Assembly (NCBI RefSeq): GCF_016545825.1
Contig: NC_052616.1
Span: forward strand, 8,184,001-8,248,000
DNA length: 64,000 nucleotides
Direction: 5' to 3'
Source of the DNA: Eucalyptus grandis
Taxonomy: Eukaryota; Streptophyta; Magnoliopsida; Myrtales; Myrtaceae
Shown here: in pieces, positions 24,101 through 33,493 of the stretch
How the letters are laid out: the number at the start of each line of letters is the position of its first letter
Position numbering within the stretch: position 1 is the first letter of the stretch
Position numbers and translations under genes: made by a program
Notes under the pieces: model-generated
Databases searched by the model: none
What the model was told of the DNA's origin: nothing
What the model saw: only the letters and a program-made list of their open reading frames with translations

Positions 24101-24499
24101 ACGAAGTCTCGAGAGAGAGAGAGAGAGTCCGTGCCCCCAGCGAATCCCCCCCGAAGAGAGAGAGAGATTGCGTGAGGAGAAAGAGTGAGTGCCTGAGGAG
24201 AGAGTCAGTGCGTAAGGAGAGCGTGAGTGCGTAAGGAGAGAGCGTCCGTATGAGGAGAGAGACCCCTTTTTTTATACTCTTTTTTTCTTTTTGTTTTCTT
24301 TTCATTTTCATTTTCATTTCATTTTTTATATTTTCCTTCATCCATTTTTTTAATCTTTTGGGCTCTTTATTCTTTTTCTCTCTTTTTTTTTTATTCTTTT
24401 TCCTTACTTCTAATTTTTTTTGTCTTTTCATTTCAAAATTTTTTTTAACTTTTGCGAATTGAATGTTTAAAATGTCGACAAAAATTTCGAGTGTCAACA
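21179..24499 (-). mobile_element. Solo LTR of a second Tat/Ogre-like family
   Basis: An insertion of about 3.3 kb absent from copy B, where the site at 35452-35456 (AGGAT) is uninterrupted. The plus strand begins TGTCGCGACCCG and ends GTGTCAACA, matching the ends of the 2.2-kb LTRs above. A shared module lies at 21652-21795 (GAGTCGCCACTAGCC, TCGGGGACTTGG, CCCTTTCGGTACCTA). No internal coding domain is present, so a solo LTR left by LTR-LTR recombination is the simplest reading. The flank is AGGAT on the left and GGGAT/AGGGG on the right, a degraded duplication. A short segment (ACCCCGCGTGACA to CTAAAAA) is internally duplicated at about 21377 and 21586. Length suggests the same family as the LTR at 45054-54436. 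Confidence 0.82.
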
Positions 24500-24504
24500 A
24501 GGGG

Positions 24505-24627
24505 ATTCAAGACTAAAGTAGGTTGCAATTCAAAACCTAACCCCTGTTTCCACTTGCAAATCAAAATCAATGCTTCATCTCGAACGCCACGCCCCTCCTC
24601 CTTCGGCCACCACCACCATCATCATTT

Positions 24628-24668
<41 letters not shown>

Positions 24669-26393
24669 AAGTCCTCGGTGCCCATAATTCCTCCTCCCTT
24701 CATTTTGAGACGTCGCATTATTTATTCTAAAACAATGGCACGTGATATTTTTGGCAACACAAGTGGCCAATATAACTTGAATGATCGATTTTTATAAGTC
24801 GTGGCACTTAAATGATCGCCTGGAAAGTTATAGCGACAAAATGAGCATCGTATGATGGCGCTGTTAGTGTCCTTCTGCAAATAATTGAGGAGCCAAAAGC
24901 TAGTTGCTTTTTAGTAGTGGGATAAGTGGCTTAGCTTTTGACAATCTTTTGAAGGACAGGAATATTAATGGATTTATCCGAACTGCATATTTTACCTTTC
25001 CAAGCAGTAGAGAAGTAAAATTTTCGTTCCATGAAAACGAACGGCCAAAATTGCTGTCAGCAGAACGCAAAGAGGAACAAATTAGCACAAGAAAACCTAC
25101 TGTCAGACAAGCCTGCTGACAAGAACCAAACAACTTGAAATTCAAGCTATGCATGGCAAGATTCCCTGAAGATGGCATAATAGGTCTATACTTGAACCGA
25201 TAGCTACTCTTGTTCTGGACTTCCAACCAGCTAACCTGCCATTGACATCATTATCAAAGCGTTTACGAAAAATTGATGCTCTAGAACTCTACAAGGGTGT
25301 GATGCCCCCACAGGAAGAATGTGACATTTGGAATCTGCAACATTCTCCCCAAGGATACTTCAATGTCCTCAATCGAAATTACAGTTTACTGCAGTAGTGG
25401 CAAGGGTTGGGCCTACAAGCGTCCTCCAAATGGATGGATTGTAAGTTCCTCTTGAAAGATTTTTGTTAATAATGATTGTCACAATTTGATGTAGAGTGTA
25501 TGAGCAGAGCCTCTAAAATTGACACTTTCATGGAATCCAACGGCAATCGCGATCTGTGCAAGGAAAGGGTCCATTCATGCCAGTAGCACATGCATGTAGA
25601 CTTTTATTGATCAGAGTCATAAAATGAAAATAAGTTGCTCCAATGTTCGCCTTCCAAGAGGAAAAAGTGATGTTGTAAGAGTTGTGGAGAGAAGCATGGG
25701 TAATCGTGGGTGCGATCCTGGCTCTAGCAGTTGAAGAATCTCTGTCGATTCTAATCTCTTCTATAAGACATCATTAGGTATTTTGTCACTCACACATTGA
25801 ATAGAGTTGCTGGTCAACGGAAGATACCTACATCCGGTTTGAAAGTGTCTGCTGGGAGTAGCCATCATGGTGAGTTATGCTAGGAAGTTTGCTTTTGATA
25901 AGGTTGAATACTAATGTACCGCACCTGAAAGTTGCTGCCGTCATTTTGTATGATAGGGCCTAGAATACTATTAGACCTTAGCATTTATCATGGCTCGGCC
26001 ACGTTCGATCTAGTTCAATACAAATGCATGTGAAGCATTGTTCCATAACAAGCTTTGCTACACTGTCCATAGCCAATGGGTTGAACACACTCTGATTGCA
26101 TTGTCGTGGCAAGTTGTTGATCGATGGGAGAGCTATTTTCTGAAAATTGGAAGTCAGTTGTTCTCCGGTGAAAGAGTTCCCTTATGACCTCAACTTTTGG
26201 AGGGTCTTTCTTTTGCTGCCGGGTCAACCACAAAGCTTGTTTTCCAAGTGATGCTTCCGAGCCATCTCTCGCTTGAGCGAACAGTATATCACTTATTATT
26301 AGAGTTTCACCTGGACAGATTGAAGATCGAAGTAGAATACTTCTACACTTTTTTCATCATTTTTGTTCATCATTCTATTGGCAAGTTGAATTA
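24505..26393 (+). repeat. Downstream flank of F-box copy A, distal part
   Basis: Collinear with 35453-37594 in copy B (shared CGAACGCCACGCC, GTGGGATAA(G/A)TGGCTTAGC, GTCAGCAGAACGCAAAGA, CAGTATATCACT). No gene is recognised. Similarity to copy B ends at about 26393, within a few bases of the start of a 25S rDNA fragment. Confidence 0.85.
24631..24665. repeat. (CT)n microsatellite
   Basis: About 17 CT units. The matching place in copy B (35588-35606) is short and interrupted, so the tract expanded in copy A or contracted in B. Confidence 0.95.
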
Positions 26394-26404
26394 GCATTCT
26401 AATC

Positions 26405-27440
26405 CCGAACCCGTCAACTATCTATGGACTGCTCGGCTACTCTTGTGGTGAGAGTAGGTCGCCACATGCCAATCAGGGGACGGATTAGGAACAGCTCCTT
26501 CAAGGGCCTTCCTCGGACATCGAATAGTCAACTCAAAACTGATACATATAAGAGGAATCCAACTGCTTAATTAAAACAAAGCATTGCGATGGTTCCCGTG
26601 GATGCTCACGCAATATGATTTCTACCCAATGCTCTAAATGTTAAAGTGAAGAAATTCAACCAAGCATGGTTAAACAGAGGAAGTAACTATGACTCTCTTA
26701 AGATAGCCAAATGCCTCGTCATCTAATTAGTGATGCGCATGGATGAACTAACGAGATTCCCACAGTCTCTGTCTACTATTTAGTGAAATCATAGCCAAGG
26801 GAATGAGCTTGGAAAAATCAACGAGGAAAGAAGACCCTATTGAGCTTGACTCTAGTCCGACTTTGTGAAATGACTTGAGAGTTGTAGAGGGAGCTACAAA
26901 CGACAAAAGTGAAATACCACTACTTTTAACGTTATTTTACTTATTCCATAAACGGAGGTGGGGCAATGCCCCTTCTTTTAGATCTAAGGTCCGCGCACAC
27001 GAACCGATCTGAGTAAAAGACATTATCAGGTGGGGAGTTTGGCTAGGGCAGCACATCTGTGAAAAAATACCGTAGGTGTCCTAATATAAGCTCAACAAGA
27101 ACAGAAATCTCGTGTATACCAAAATGGTAAAAGTTCGTTTGATTCTGATTTTCAGTACGAATACAAACCATAAAAGCATGGCCAATCGATCTTTTAGATC
27201 TTCAGAATTTGAAGCTAGAGGCATCAAAAAGTTACCACGGGGATAACTAGCTTGTGGTGGCCAAATGTTCATAGTGATGTTGCTTTTTGATCCTTTGATG
27301 TTGGCTCTTCCTATCATTGTAAAGTAGAATTCACCAAGTGTCGAATTATTCACCCACCAATAAGGAACGTGATCTAAGTTTAGACTATCGTGAAACAAGC
27401 TAGTTTTATCCAGCTAATGATTGTGTCACGATTAATGAGA
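26405..27440 (+). pseudogene. 25S rRNA gene fragment (decayed nuclear rDNA)
   Basis: About 1 kb clearly derived from the 3' half of cytosolic 25S rRNA. Recognisable conserved blocks in order: GGACTGCTCGGCTAC, TTAATTAAAACAAAGCATTG, GTGAAGAAATTCAACCAAGC, TAACTATGACTCTCTTAAG, GCCAAATGCCTCGTCATC, GAAAGAAGACCCTATTGAGC, TACTTTTAACGTTATTTTAC, CAGGTGGGGAGTTTGGCT, TCAGTACGAATACAAACC, TCATTGTAAAGTAGAATTCA and CACCCACCAATAAGGAACGT. Most differences from the conserved plant sequence are C-to-T or G-to-A, as expected after CpG/CpHpG methylation and deamination. No 5.8S, ITS or 25S 5' part is attached, and it breaks off near 27440. It is a displaced fragment, not a working rRNA gene. Confidence 0.93.
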
Positions 27441-28253
27441 CATTCATAGTTTCACAACCTGAATTTGTTCATACTATACATGCATAGCTTAATCTTTGAA
27501 ACAAGTATATGACTACTAGCAGAATCAACCAGGTAGCATTCCTTCACAATGTTTGCCGGGCATGATCCATCACAAAGCTCGAGGGCTTTACTTGGTCAAA
27601 GATAAGGCAAGAGCATCATTCCGGTGAACCAATAAATGCTTAACAATTTAGGAACAAGGGCCAATGACCCCATACCCATGAAGAGGTTTCGCATCCAAGA
27701 GAACAAGTAGGCATTTGTGGTCCATTTGAACAATCGAATGAGATCATGTTCATGGAACAGGAACCCTCGTCTAGTCCAACCGAGCATCCAAAGGATGCTA
27801 TGATGGAAGGACAACCAAAGGCACACATGTTCATCACAATAGGCATGCAACACAGGGACCCACGCTTTTTACATATAACGTTAGCTCGTGGAGCAACAAC
27901 TGATTGAAAATGAGAGAAGAGTTCGATGCACCAACATAGAACCTACCAACACACACATTCTTATTGTCTTTCACATGCCATTGCATACACTAGAAATAAA
28001 CCAAGCTGACTCATCCATAGCTCCTCAAGCATGAGAACTCGAGGACCACATGGACTCATCGAATGAGGTCACATCTGCACTGCTAGACGCTAGAACACCA
28101 ATATCTTGTTCGGATCGTGGCTTGATAGCGCGTGGCTCATTCATTCATGCCCGAAGCATGGTCTCATCTTCTTGAAAGGCATAGATTCATCAATTCCCAA
28201 GTGACTCGGTCACCAATTCATCCCCTTTATGGCCGCTTGGCTTGAACACAACC
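27441..28253. other. Unassigned intergenic DNA between rDNA fragment and copia remnant
   Basis: No convincing gene. Short open frames on the minus strand at 27596-27853 have no recognisable domain. The region may be further copia debris, but I cannot show it. Confidence 0.4.
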
Positions 28254-28466
28254 CATGCACTTAGCCATGATGCACGCATGAGGGAGCCATTTTACTTAAG
28301 GGCAAAGCACATTGAAGTGAAGTATCATCATATACGTTAATTGATAGATGATGAGATATTGTCATTGAAGAAGACCTTTGGTGCAAGAAATCCAGTACAT
28401 ATGTTAACCAAGGCTATCACCGCTAAGAGATTGAGGTTGTGCATTGCCTCAGCTGGCCTCCTTGGT
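28254..28466 (+). pseudogene. Ty1-copia pol fragment (end of RNase H)
   Basis: The plus frame reads HLAMMHA, then LRAKHIEVKYHHIR, a stop, LIDDEILSLKK and NPVHMLTKAITAKRL. This is the standard C-terminus of copia polyproteins (the RxKHIxVRYHxIR and ADxLTKxL motifs). One internal stop is present, and no protease, integrase or RT could be followed upstream. It is the tail of a degraded element; an LTR-like sequence follows. Confidence 0.75.
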
Positions 28467-28572
28467 TAGTAATGAGGAGACTACCGCACTAAGACATTTT
28501 TTGTTATAAAGACAAGTGAAGATATAAAAGACTATTGCTAGTTTAAAGATCACTCTCCATATGGGAGATTGA

Positions 28573-28885
28573 TGGAGTTGTGGGGTTCGATAGAGGAAAA
28601 TAATATAAAAATAGAAGGGCTTTTCATTGTTAATAGCATACATGTAATTTATTTGTTATAGTAGAGAAAAATTATTGTTGCTAATGGCATATATGTAATT
28701 TTCATCATAACTTCGTATGCTTTAACTCCTATAAAACGGGACAATATCTTTTATAGTTGTAACTTGTAACTCTGAAAACTCCGAGCTCATGTGCTTTATT
28801 TTCTGATTTTGATTGGGCTTTCCATGTAAAATTTTGCTTGCCTTGTTCTCCAATTTCTTCTCATCAACGTTGCATATTCCTAACA
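28573..28885 (+). repeat. Probable 3' LTR of the copia remnant
   Basis: Immediately after a purine-rich tract (ATGGGAGATTGA), the sequence begins TGGAGTTGTGGGG and ends TATTCCTAACA, giving TG...CA ends about 310 bp apart. Position and length fit a copia 3' LTR. No 5' partner was found in the window. Confidence 0.55.
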
Positions 28886-29931
28886 TAAGGGTCCTGCATA
28901 ATCAGCATAAGAGAATCATTGGAGAGACTCCTTTAGCATCTGCGTAAAAAGAGGAAAGAAATACTCTGTAACAATGCGATGTTTAATTGTGATAAGCTGA
29001 AATGGATCAAGGTTTGGAAGATTTGTCCACAATCCTAAACAGGTTCTTCTCAGAGATGATTGTCTTATCTTTTTGGCTGGACAATATACGGGCCGTGGGT
29101 TGGCGAGCGTAAGCTAGTCGGGCCCGGTGGATCTTGGGTATAAAAATAAAAAAAAAAAAAAATCAATATTTTTAATATAAATTCATTCCAGGCTCTTTTT
29201 TTTAATTATTTATCTTTTTATGAATTTGAATCAAATTAATTTAATTAAAATAATCATAAAATGATAATTTATCATGTATCTATAAAATATACATTTAATA
29301 TACAACATGTCCGAACGTGTCGAAATTCTCTATTTTTGGAAAAATGACATATCGACGTGTCGTGTCACGTGTTGGTGTCGATACTATTTAGCTCATGATT
29401 ATTCTCCTTTTTGTTTTGTCAAATATTGTGTGGCCCAACTTGACAAAGTTGAATAAAACATGTACGTTCTTCTCGCTTTCTTTGTCTCCTACATATGCAA
29501 AAAAAAAAAAATGTAAAATGAAATCCATGGGCAATTTCTTCTTTTCACAATTGTGATTGAACATAAATGCAATCATGAGTAGCTGGACTGAAGGAGAAGT
29601 CCCACGGAATCATAAGGTTGGCCAATCTAATTTATTTAGACTAAATATTATTCAATAGACTCAAACTCGAGATATATTTTAATATGCCATATAGCCAGCC
29701 ATCACCCTATTCTTGTATACAACGGGAAGAATGGATGCATTCAAGTTCGGCAGATGAAGTCAGTCTCCTAAATCTTGAATGTCTCGATATCCTGTCATTT
29801 ACAAGGAAAAGGAAAAAGAAGCCACAATAGTAAGATCTAAATATTACCTATGAAACCGCGTCAACTTTGGAGAAGTGGAGAAGAAAAAGCCCAACCTTAG
29901 CGGGTCATGCAGGCTGTACTGTCAAAAATGA
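28886..29931. other. AT-rich intergenic DNA
   Basis: No gene recognised. Contains A-rich tracts at 29147-29161 and 29500-29511 and low-complexity AT DNA at 29160-29300. It lies upstream of the receptor-kinase pseudogene, so promoter remnants are possible but not identifiable. Confidence 0.4.
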
Positions 29932-30149
29932 TTGCTGTTGGGAGCTATAGTTCCCACTCAAACCATTTTGCTATTGCCAAACGAAACTCTTCTGGTCATT
30001 AAATACCACCATCCCGAAGGAATATTGGCATTTTGTGAGTGCACTTACACAGAGGATCTAAGCACTGTAAGCTTGGTTCACAGTAATCCCATTTTTATCC
30101 CTTTCGATTTGCCTGTAACAGGTGAAATTTCCCAGGGCAATTTTCACAA

Positions 30150-31683
30150 ATGTTTCTTGAATTTGTTCATCATTGTTCTTATGATTGTGTATTTGTGTAT
30201 TCTTTGCTCGTCTGCTCGCTGTTTCAAGCACTTCAAAGCAGCACAATTTACAATATAACTGCATCAAGGCCACTCATTCAGAACCAAACCCTTGTCTCTC
30301 CTTGTAAAATCTTCGAGCTCGGGTTCTTCGGGCCTAATGGATCAGAAAAGCAGTATGTAGGAATATGGTACAAGAACACGACTTTCTCAAAGTTGTCTGG
30401 GTGGCCAACAGGGACAAGCCACTTGGACACAAAGATCAATCTGCAAGTTTGATAATTGGCGGAGATGGAAATCTGAAGCTTCTAGATGGGCGAAAAAATG
30501 CTATCTGGTCTACAAATGTCATGGCGAAGTCTAATTATTCTGCAGCAGTGCTTTTAGACTTTGGAAACCTTGTTCTTCAAGATGGGAATGCAAATAAAAT
30601 GTGGGAAAGCTTCGATGAGCCAACCGACACTCTCCTGCCAAACATGAAGATCGGAGTAAATGTGAAAACAGGAAAGAAAAAATACTTGATTTCCTGGAAA
30701 GGTGAAGATGATCCATCGCCCGGAAGCTTTGTCCTTGGAGTGACATCAGAGACACCACCTCAGCTTTTCGCTTGGAATGGATCAAGTCCATACTGGAGAA
30801 GCGGACAGTGGGATAAATCCAAGTTTAATGGAATACCGACCATGAGCAACAAATACCTGAGCGGCCATCAGCTTGTGCAAAATATCAACCAGGGAACGAC
30901 ATATTATTTCCGCAATTATTACAACAACTCCTTTGGATATGTTTTCATCTCATCGGAAGGATCTATAGAGTCTGTTCGTTGGGGGGATGGATGGTCAACA
31001 AACTGGGAAGCATCACGAACTAACCGGTGTGAAATTTATGGAACATGTGGTCCTTTTGGAGTTTGCGATACGTTTAGTTCACCTATATGCAGCTGCTTAA
31101 AAGGGTTTAAACCCAGGTCAGATGAAGAGTGGAACAGAGGAAACTGGACTGGAGGGTGCGTTAGGAAAATGGAATTGAATTGTCAGAAATCCGCACATGC
31201 AGCAGCTATGACGACTGTGGAAAAAGATGTGTTCTGGCCAATGAAACATATGAAATTGCCTGATTCTGCTGATTATTTGTCAAACATAGCTGATGCAGAA
31301 GGATGTCGAAGTTGGTGCCTAGGAAACTGCTCGTGCTTGGCCTTTTCTTATGTGGAGACTGTAGGATGTATGGCTTGGTGTAAAAACCTCATAGATACTC
31401 AGCAATTCTCCAGAGAAGGCAAAGATCTATTTCTTCGACTTGTGGACGTGGATAAAGGTTGGAAAGGTTGAATTAATTTTCATTTAATCTTGCACTGCCT
31501 GTGGTTCTTATAATGTATTTTCCCAGTTCAGGTGTACCTACAAAGACAAAACTCATCATCAGCCTAAGTACTATTTCTGGCATCATGTTATTCGGAGCTG
31601 GCATTTCAGTGTGTGGTCTTTTCAAGTGGAGAGGTAATAAAAGATGTGCATTTCATGGCTGTTTAAGTGAGATTTCATGTTAA
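30150..31683 (+). pseudogene. G-type lectin S-receptor-like kinase, ectodomain only
   Basis: The family consists of plasma-membrane receptors with an extracellular lectin/S-locus ectodomain and a cytosolic Ser/Thr kinase. Visible here: a hydrophobic N-terminus (from 30150), then a bulb-lectin domain (FELGFFGP; WVANRDKPLG near 30393; WESFDEPTDTLLPNMK near 30602). An S-locus glycoprotein domain follows (PYWRSGQWD), then an EGF-like CEIYGTCGPFGVCD with CSCLKGFKPR, and a PAN/apple domain (CRSWCLGNCSCLAFSY). A single-base frameshift near 30385-30395 breaks the lectin domain. A likely intron separates 31470 from the next exon (about 31535-31636), which encodes a transmembrane helix (LIISLSTISGIMLFGAGISV) and ends at a plausible GT donor after FKWRG. 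No kinase domain follows: at about 31708 sequence switches to F-box copy B. Truncated and frameshifted, so a pseudogene, although a secreted or membrane ectodomain fragment could in principle be transcribed. Confidence 0.85.
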
Positions 31684-31707
31684 CCAAGACATAAGAATAT
31701 TGTATCA

Positions 31708-32384
31708 TTTGATCGCCATAGCGTCTTGCCACCAGATGCTGAGATACCCCATGGATTGGGTCTCTCTGTTTATGCATTTGGGTATGACGAATGCAATGCT
31801 GAGTTCGTGTTGTTGAGGGTGGTTCAGACCTTGCGAAGGCCAATTGTATCTGAAGTTAGCATCTATAAATCAGAAACTAACGTGTGGAGGCGACTCCAAG
31901 GGATGCCATACTTTCTAGTTGAGCCGGGCAGAATGGGGGTTTACCTGTGCGGCCGTCTGCACTGGATAATGAGATGTGAGTGTGTGCGAAATTCGGCAAA
32001 AGTGTTGGTGGCTTTTGATATTCGTACTGAGAGTTTTGTGGAGGTGGACCAACCTAATGTTATAGACAATAGGCTTCGCATGGATTTGGCCGTCCTGGAA
32101 GAGCATCTTTGCCTTACCGTTTATCGTGAGCCAGGGGTTGTCGATGTGTGGATTATGAGAGAATATGGATTGAACCGACATGGGATCTGTTGTTCTCGCT
32201 AAATGACCATTGGTGGAGTTTCCGACCTGTCCGGCCATTGGCTTACTCCCAGGATGGTGGTCAATTTTTGGTGGTTACGTACCAAAGACGTCGAGCAGTT
32301 ACACCATATAAACGGCATGCCAAGGACCTTCGTAGCAGCAGCAACTTTTTCGTGGTATTAGGGAACTGCCAAGATATGGGGTAA
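31708..32384 (+). pseudogene. F-box-associated domain fragment (copy B)
   Basis: Begins abruptly at TTTGATCGCCATAGCGTC, equivalent to position 1977 of copy A. It encodes the FBA repeat from LPPDAEIPHGLGLSVYAFGY through LHWIMRCE, KVLVAFDIRTESF and DNRLRMDLAVLE to VWIMREYGLN. The frame then shifts near 32165, and the remainder (RPVRPLAYSQDGGQ) runs in another frame to about 32384. It lacks an F-box and the first FBA repeat. It is very similar to copy A and to the second FBA repeat of the intact gene. It cannot act as an SCF substrate adaptor. Its left edge truncates the receptor-kinase pseudogene. Confidence 0.85.
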
Positions 32385-32819
32385 GTATTTCATGAAAAGT
32401 AACTAATTATTTCATGAAAAGTAACTAGATCTTTCGCGTTTCATAGACAGGCCTTTAATTAATAACCTGGTTAGATTTGAAGCGAAAGAAACTTTTTTCC
32501 ACTGCATAAATATACTGCTTGAGGATAGCTCTTTTTAGAGGAAGAAGATCTGTTCAATTGATGCGAGGGATGGTGGGATCCTCTCTTTTTGTGGACCGAT
32601 AACTTTTGGGAATTCAAGGAGAGCTACTAAAGTGGTTTTGTGATCTAATTAATTTGAAAATATGGACAAAGAATAGAGGAGATGATTGAGAAATAAGGGA
32701 GTTAATGTGGAAATTGGGAACTTGGAATTGAAGATTACGTGCCAAATCATGTTTCACAAAACAAAACAGTTGCGTGCTCTTTTATTTTTATCCGTATTAT
32801 TGCTGATGAAAGAAAGAAT

Positions 32820-33040
32820 AAAGTTGTCTGAAAGGACTACCAGCCGCGGTGGCTCCGCTGGATAAGGCCTGGCGATCCTCGGCCAGTGGTGAAGGGTTCA
32901 AAACTCGGGGGCGCTAGGTGTATTAAGTGTGATTGGTGGGTCCTCCTGCTTAAGTGTCACCTGGGGGTTTACGGCGCGGCTGTCAGCTGCAAGCCGGTTC
33001 TTCCAGCACAAAAAAAAAAAAAAAAAGTTGTCTGAAAGGA
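32820..33040 (+). mobile_element. tRNA-derived SINE (SINE-1) with target duplication
   Basis: The body is 32837-33023. It is flanked by 17-bp direct repeats (AAAGTTGTCTGAAAGGA at 32820-32836 and 33024-33040), while copy A has this sequence once (3113-3129). The head has an A-box-like TGGCTCCGCTGGATAAGG and a B-box-like GGTTCAAAACTC, the pol III promoter pattern of a tRNA-related SINE. It ends in an A tail of about 17. It would move using LINE machinery. Apparently intact structurally. Confidence 0.9.
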
Positions 33041-33251
33041 GAATCCATGCTATAGAAGAGGAGTCTATGCGTAATGCATATGAGTAGAACACATTCACTA
33101 AGGTTTATGTGGAAACAATAGGTTAGAGAACATCTATTTAAGAGCTAAAACGGGCAAAAAAGAAAAAAGGGAATGTTTTTCATTGCTCTAATTTGTAGGG
33201 TACCAGTAAATTGGATCAAAGTTCCCTTCATCGCAATTACTATTTTATTCA

Positions 33252-33493
33252 ACATGTTAGCTTTGAAATCACTGGGATTCGTCCCAGTGGCCACCCTTCC
33301 AATATGGAAGGGGGAGGTGAGGGGTTCAAATCCCCACATTCTCAGGGGGATGGGGTGGGGACGAGTAAGTTTCAGGAGTGGGTTTCGACTCCCACGCCTG
33401 CAAGAGGCGAGGCAAAGAGTCGAGTGAGTGTAGAGTAGGCATAGAGTATGATGACAAAAAAAAAAAAAAAAAAAAAACATGTTAGCTTTGAGA
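33252..33493 (+). mobile_element. SINE-2 with target duplication and A tail
   Basis: The body is 33269-33476, flanked by ACATGTTAGCTTTGAAA (33252-33268) and ACATGTTAGCTTTGAGA (33477-33493); copy A has the single site at 3338-3354. It contains a B-box-like GGTTCAAATCC near 33323 and a second similar motif, GGTTTCGACTCCC, near 33380, then an A tail of about 22. The A box is less clear than in SINE-1. The sequence is unrelated to SINE-1 outside the promoter-like boxes. Confidence 0.85.

Noticed and set aside
23366..24500. Open frames at the end of the solo LTR
   Set aside because: They sit in low-complexity GA/CT and T-rich DNA and have no domain; the insertion is better explained as an LTR.
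27081..27398. A 105-residue minus-strand frame that looks protein-like
   Set aside because: It is antisense to the conserved 25S rRNA fragment; the apparent conservation comes from the rRNA.
27596..27853. Possible minus-strand copia gag/protease debris
   Set aside because: A short VDSAS-like phrase nearby is too little, and the recognisable copia tail at 28254 runs on the other strand.
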